Below the pieces are notes generated by a model. It did not search any database. It was given only the letters and a program-made list of their open reading frames with translations, and was not told the DNA's origin. Both the position numbers and the translations under genes were made by a program. Positions 60,301-64,000 of a stretch of DNA of 64,000 bases are shown here, one piece after another (the first letter of the stretch is position 1; each line of letters opens with the position of its first letter). Origin of the DNA: Aphis gossypii (lineage: Eukaryota; Arthropoda; Insecta; Hemiptera; Aphididae); NCBI RefSeq assembly GCF_020184175.1, contig NC_065532.1, positions 16,616,001-16,680,000 of the forward strand. Reading direction: 5' to 3'.

Positions 60301-63300
60301 AAACACACACGCACTGTATATTATTATATATATAGGTAAGCTGCTTATGAGTATATGCGACGATAGAAAGTTGTAAATATTTCGGGTGTTTGTCGTATAC
60401 AACGCGTTTTCGAGCGACTACTATAATAGGTATGTTATATTCGATTCGGGAGAAATAAAAAATAAAAACAAGTCACGCTACAATATATAGAAATATATAC
60501 CTATGCATTTCGAGCTTTAATTTGTTTTATCACCACATCGATCAAGTCGATTATAATTAAAAAAAAAAGTATAATTTTATACTATGAAAATGGTGTCAAT
60601 ACTGTCATTTTTAATAATGATATCTTACAAAAACCGTAAGTGAGGACTACTCATAAACCCTTAACTCCTGAAAAATTTAAACACACAATAGTGCTTATTG
60701 TGTATATAGGTAGTGTTGCAAAATACGCAGTTTGAAAGCGTTAAAACTACTTTTTCGTAAAACCGTCATAACTCATAAGTATACAATACTAAAGTAGGTA
60801 TATAGTGTATAATATTATATGGTCCTATCATACCTGTATAGACTCTGTTTAATTTAATATTGTATCGCAAAGATAGAAAACTGATACAACAGCAGCGATC
60901 GTCGAATCGGATCTCAACTCTCAAAACTATTCAAAAACCGTTCAACTCACGTTTTGTGTATCTCTTGACAAAAATCTGGACTAAAATCAAAAATTATACT
61001 TCATCATGTAAAATTAATTATAGGGTGCAACTTTTTCATTATTATATAAGGTTGTGTTGAAGGCATTTGATTGTGATCTTTTTTTAATTTTTTTTTTTTT
61101 TAACAAAAAATAACGTTTATCACAATATATTATTATACATATTACACAATACATATTATTATATTTTTAATGAATTGCTTTTAATAAGAAAATTAATTTA
61201 ATGAAAGTGCATACCGATTGAAGATTAAGATTGTGCCTTCACTGCCTTCATTAAATGTACCTATTTATAACTTTTAAAAAATAATAATGTGATAAGACAA
61301 GTGAAAACGATAACATTTTAGTACAAATATGCAAATGAATTTAAATAATAATTAGATAAAAGTCACACTATTATAAAATGTATTAATTTTCGTTTACAAG
61401 TGTACTATAATAATTGGACGACTAAATACAATTATTCAATATCGTGTTTAAAATAATTAGGTACCTCTGCAAAATTATGTTAATTTTTACTTATTTTTAC
61501 TTTCAGTAATTAAAACATATCATTACCATGTCTATAGCGTATAAGTGTTTTAAAACTTCATAATATTTCATTTCACTCGACTTGTTTTTCTGTTTCCTAA
61601 AAAATTAAGAATAGGTACACTTTATTTCAATAATATAGATTCAATAATCAATACTTGTGTTACACAAAACATATGAATAGGATTATAATTCAATTTATCA
61701 GCTTATTAATTTCATTGATAAAAATAAAAATGAATGTTGACGATTGAATAAAAAGTTTTGGAACACTGGATACAAATTACCATCTCCGCCATATTATAAT
61801 TAGAATATAATCCGGTTTGTATTCATATTTTGAATGAACATCATTAATGCAGTTATAATACAATTTGCATTATAATAAGTTCATATATATAGCATATAAA
61901 AGGAAATGGAAATCTTTTCTGAGATTGGCAATTGAAAATTGTTTAATGATGTGATTTTCAAAGAGAAATCTGCTGTGAAAATTCATTCTAACATAGAATA
62001 TATCAATATATGTATTGCATTTTACTATTGAAAATTTTATTTTGTCATGGTACGCGTGTAATGTATATTTTAAATAATGTTATTAGTTGTGCTTTTTGAA
62101 TGCGTGCTCAATTCTAACACGGTTTTTAATAACAATCTATCTATTTACAATTTTTAATTAGAAAAATGAATTTGTATTTTAGTTTAGGACAAGACTGTAC
62201 TATGTAAATATCTGGTTATATATTTAACTTTCTTACTAGGTAACTAAAATTTTTATTAATCTTAAATTATTGGAGAATTAGGTAAAGGATATGAAGTTAT
62301 TCATTGTATATGACGGATAATGTAGATATATTTAACCGATTAAAATAATATTGTTAATAGTTATTATTAAAACATTGAACATTCATATTATATTATATGG
62401 TACAAAAAACGAAAACTGTGAATTTAAAAATGTAATTAGAACGAAAAATATAATTACTAAATAATAATTATTATTTCATGGCTATAGCTTATAGAAATGG
62501 TAAACAAAAATGAATATTTTTTAAAATTATAATATATTATAGATGCACCTTGTAAATTCATTTAAAAGCTTTATTAATCATATTTATAATAATAACTTAA
62601 TTTATGTGGCATAGTATATTAACTTTTAGGTATTGAATGTGAAAAAACAAATACGTAAGTGTTTTTACTACAATATAATAATAGTTTTAAAAAATATTAT
62701 AAATTATTAATAATAATACATATAATAGAAAATAATTTTAGACTATATCATAAATATTATCTATACGCACATATTAAACTAACGTATCGCAAATGTTTAC
62801 GACACGTTCATGCGCCATGCATTGTTCAGATATGATGGATGGTTGGAAGATACATATAATAATAGGTTAATGTGACCTTAATATATATATATATAAATTA
62901 TATTCATTTTAATGATCACTTTGTAGTGTTATTACTTATTATTATATGTTTAGATATTCTTCAGCGACTACGACAAAAACATAAAGTTCAAAGAAAACAT
63001 CGTCTCACCAAATGTTTAATTATACATAATATAAACTACTCACCCAGGAAGATATTACAGACAACGGTTATATGAACTTCTTAATAAATTCCTTTTTTTT
63101 CTGAACAGTGTTTATAGGAACTTCCATATCCGATTGGGCTACTAGTTTAAAAACATATTTACATAATAATTATTGATAAACAAAATTAGTTTAACTATTT
63201 TCTAGTCCTATTATATTATATAGAATATTTTCAGAATTTAGGTTTAGTTTAAAATGTTAATACATATTTGAACTTGATTATTCATTTATATGACGACATT

Positions 63301-64000
63301 TAAACATTGATAATTTATAAAGTTTGTGATTTCAGATGGTATAAACTATTAAGTAAAAATACAGAAAAATGATAATAATGTGCACTTTAACAGATTTTTG
63401 TGTTATTTTATGTTTAAAATTATTTTTCACTTTTAATGACTAATTAATTAATTTTTGTTAATATTAATATAAATGTGAGAACCTATCCGTAATTTATTAT
63501 AACTAACATAGAAAATATCCGTTTCGTTGGTTTTCGGTCTGATAAAACGAGGTTTTTGTTACAATAGTATGTAATAATTACGATGGAAACTGTGGACTGT
63601 GGTCCGTAACAGAAAGTTTTTCTATATTTTAGTTTATAACTATCATACCTGTATGTTACAAGATTTCAGTCTAATATTTTATGATATTTATACGAAAACA
63701 TGATTTGTTCTTATATAAAATACAAAAAAATTTTTTTTAATAAAATCAATACCTAATTAGATGGTTCTTGGTGGTTTGATGTAAAGATGTGTCAAATAGG
63801 ATATATTTAGGACAATATACCGTCTAGTTTGTAATTATCAATTGACATCTAAGTATATTGAAAATTACACTTTACTTTAGTATAATAAAAACGAAAATTG
63901 TAACATAAAAGTTTTATTGTTATATTGTGCCTATACATTACAATTTAAATCACATTATTGGCATTATTAGTAAAAATAAAATTACCTATTATTAAAAACG
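60300..64000. other. AT-rich stretch, possible repeat debris at 60700-61080 and near 62930-63140
   Basis: The 60700-61080 segment and a protein-like minus peptide at about 63137-63080 (MEVPINTVQKKKEFIKKF then stop, followed by a GTGAGT donor-like site at 63041) look transposon-derived, but no family could be named and no termini found. The remainder is featureless. Confidence 0.4.

Noticed and set aside
60067..60314. Overlapping 73-codon frames on both strands
   Set aside because: Both strands are open over the same CpG-rich DNA, which is expected from composition; neither shows a domain.
62872..63075. 67-codon plus-strand frame
   Set aside because: It starts in a TATATA tract; the region has protein-like pieces on both strands but no identifiable transposase motif.
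1..64000. CRISPR array, bacterial operon or phage content
   Set aside because: No regularly spaced direct repeats with unique spacers, no ribosome binding sites, and intron-bearing eukaryotic tRNA make a prokaryotic origin untenable.

Overview
The window reads as AT-rich animal nuclear DNA, most likely from an insect. Three tRNA genes have eukaryotic form: no encoded CCA, internal A and B boxes, T-run terminators, and an intron after position 37 of tRNA-Tyr. Coding sequence appears only as short exons bounded by GT splice donors, and small DNA transposons are frequent. The base composition and the many GTAGGTACCTAC-like words suggest an aphid, but that is an inference from texture and not from an identified gene.

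No complete protein-coding gene is contained here. The best coding evidence is two minus-strand first exons, 34414-34553 and 8491-8606. Each opens with ATG behind an in-frame stop, has protein-like codons, ends at a clear donor in the same phase (2), and lies beside a GC/CpG-rich stretch in otherwise AT-rich DNA. A third short coding first exon (28968-28998) and first exons at 24868-25210 and 45409-45560 are weaker. Together they suggest the window is the 5' part of one or more minus-strand genes with widely spaced promoters, whose shared exons lie left of base 1. Plus-strand exon candidates are weaker: 48544-48599 (a CxxC peptide) and 59003-59054.

Layout: 1-2850 AT-rich, empty; 2853-3042 frameshifted coding fragment; 3692-3762 tRNA-Gly(CCC); 4700-5760 GC-rich island; 8491-9940 first exon, promoter island and a small ORF; 10.9-20.1 kb repeat-rich block with three direct copies of one inverted-repeat element, a nested hAT-type element, an internally repeated element of about 1.5 kb, and the tRNA-Asp and tRNA-Tyr genes; 23.2-25.3 kb GC-rich islands with a TATA-box promoter; 28.5-29.2 kb mariner-type MITE and first exon; 34.4-35.2 kb first exon and promoter; 35.2-43.4 kb AT-rich, mostly empty; 43.5-49.5 kb several GC-rich islands, an inverted second MITE copy and candidate exons; 53.9-54.8 kb hAT MITE and Jockey-type LINE remnant; 55-58.7 kb AT-rich; 58.9-60.3 kb GC-rich islands with a possible plus-strand start and a Z-DNA-prone run; 60.7-64 kb AT-rich.

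The tRNA genes are independent Pol III units. Everything else is best seen as intronic or promoter DNA of large genes, loaded with small transposons.
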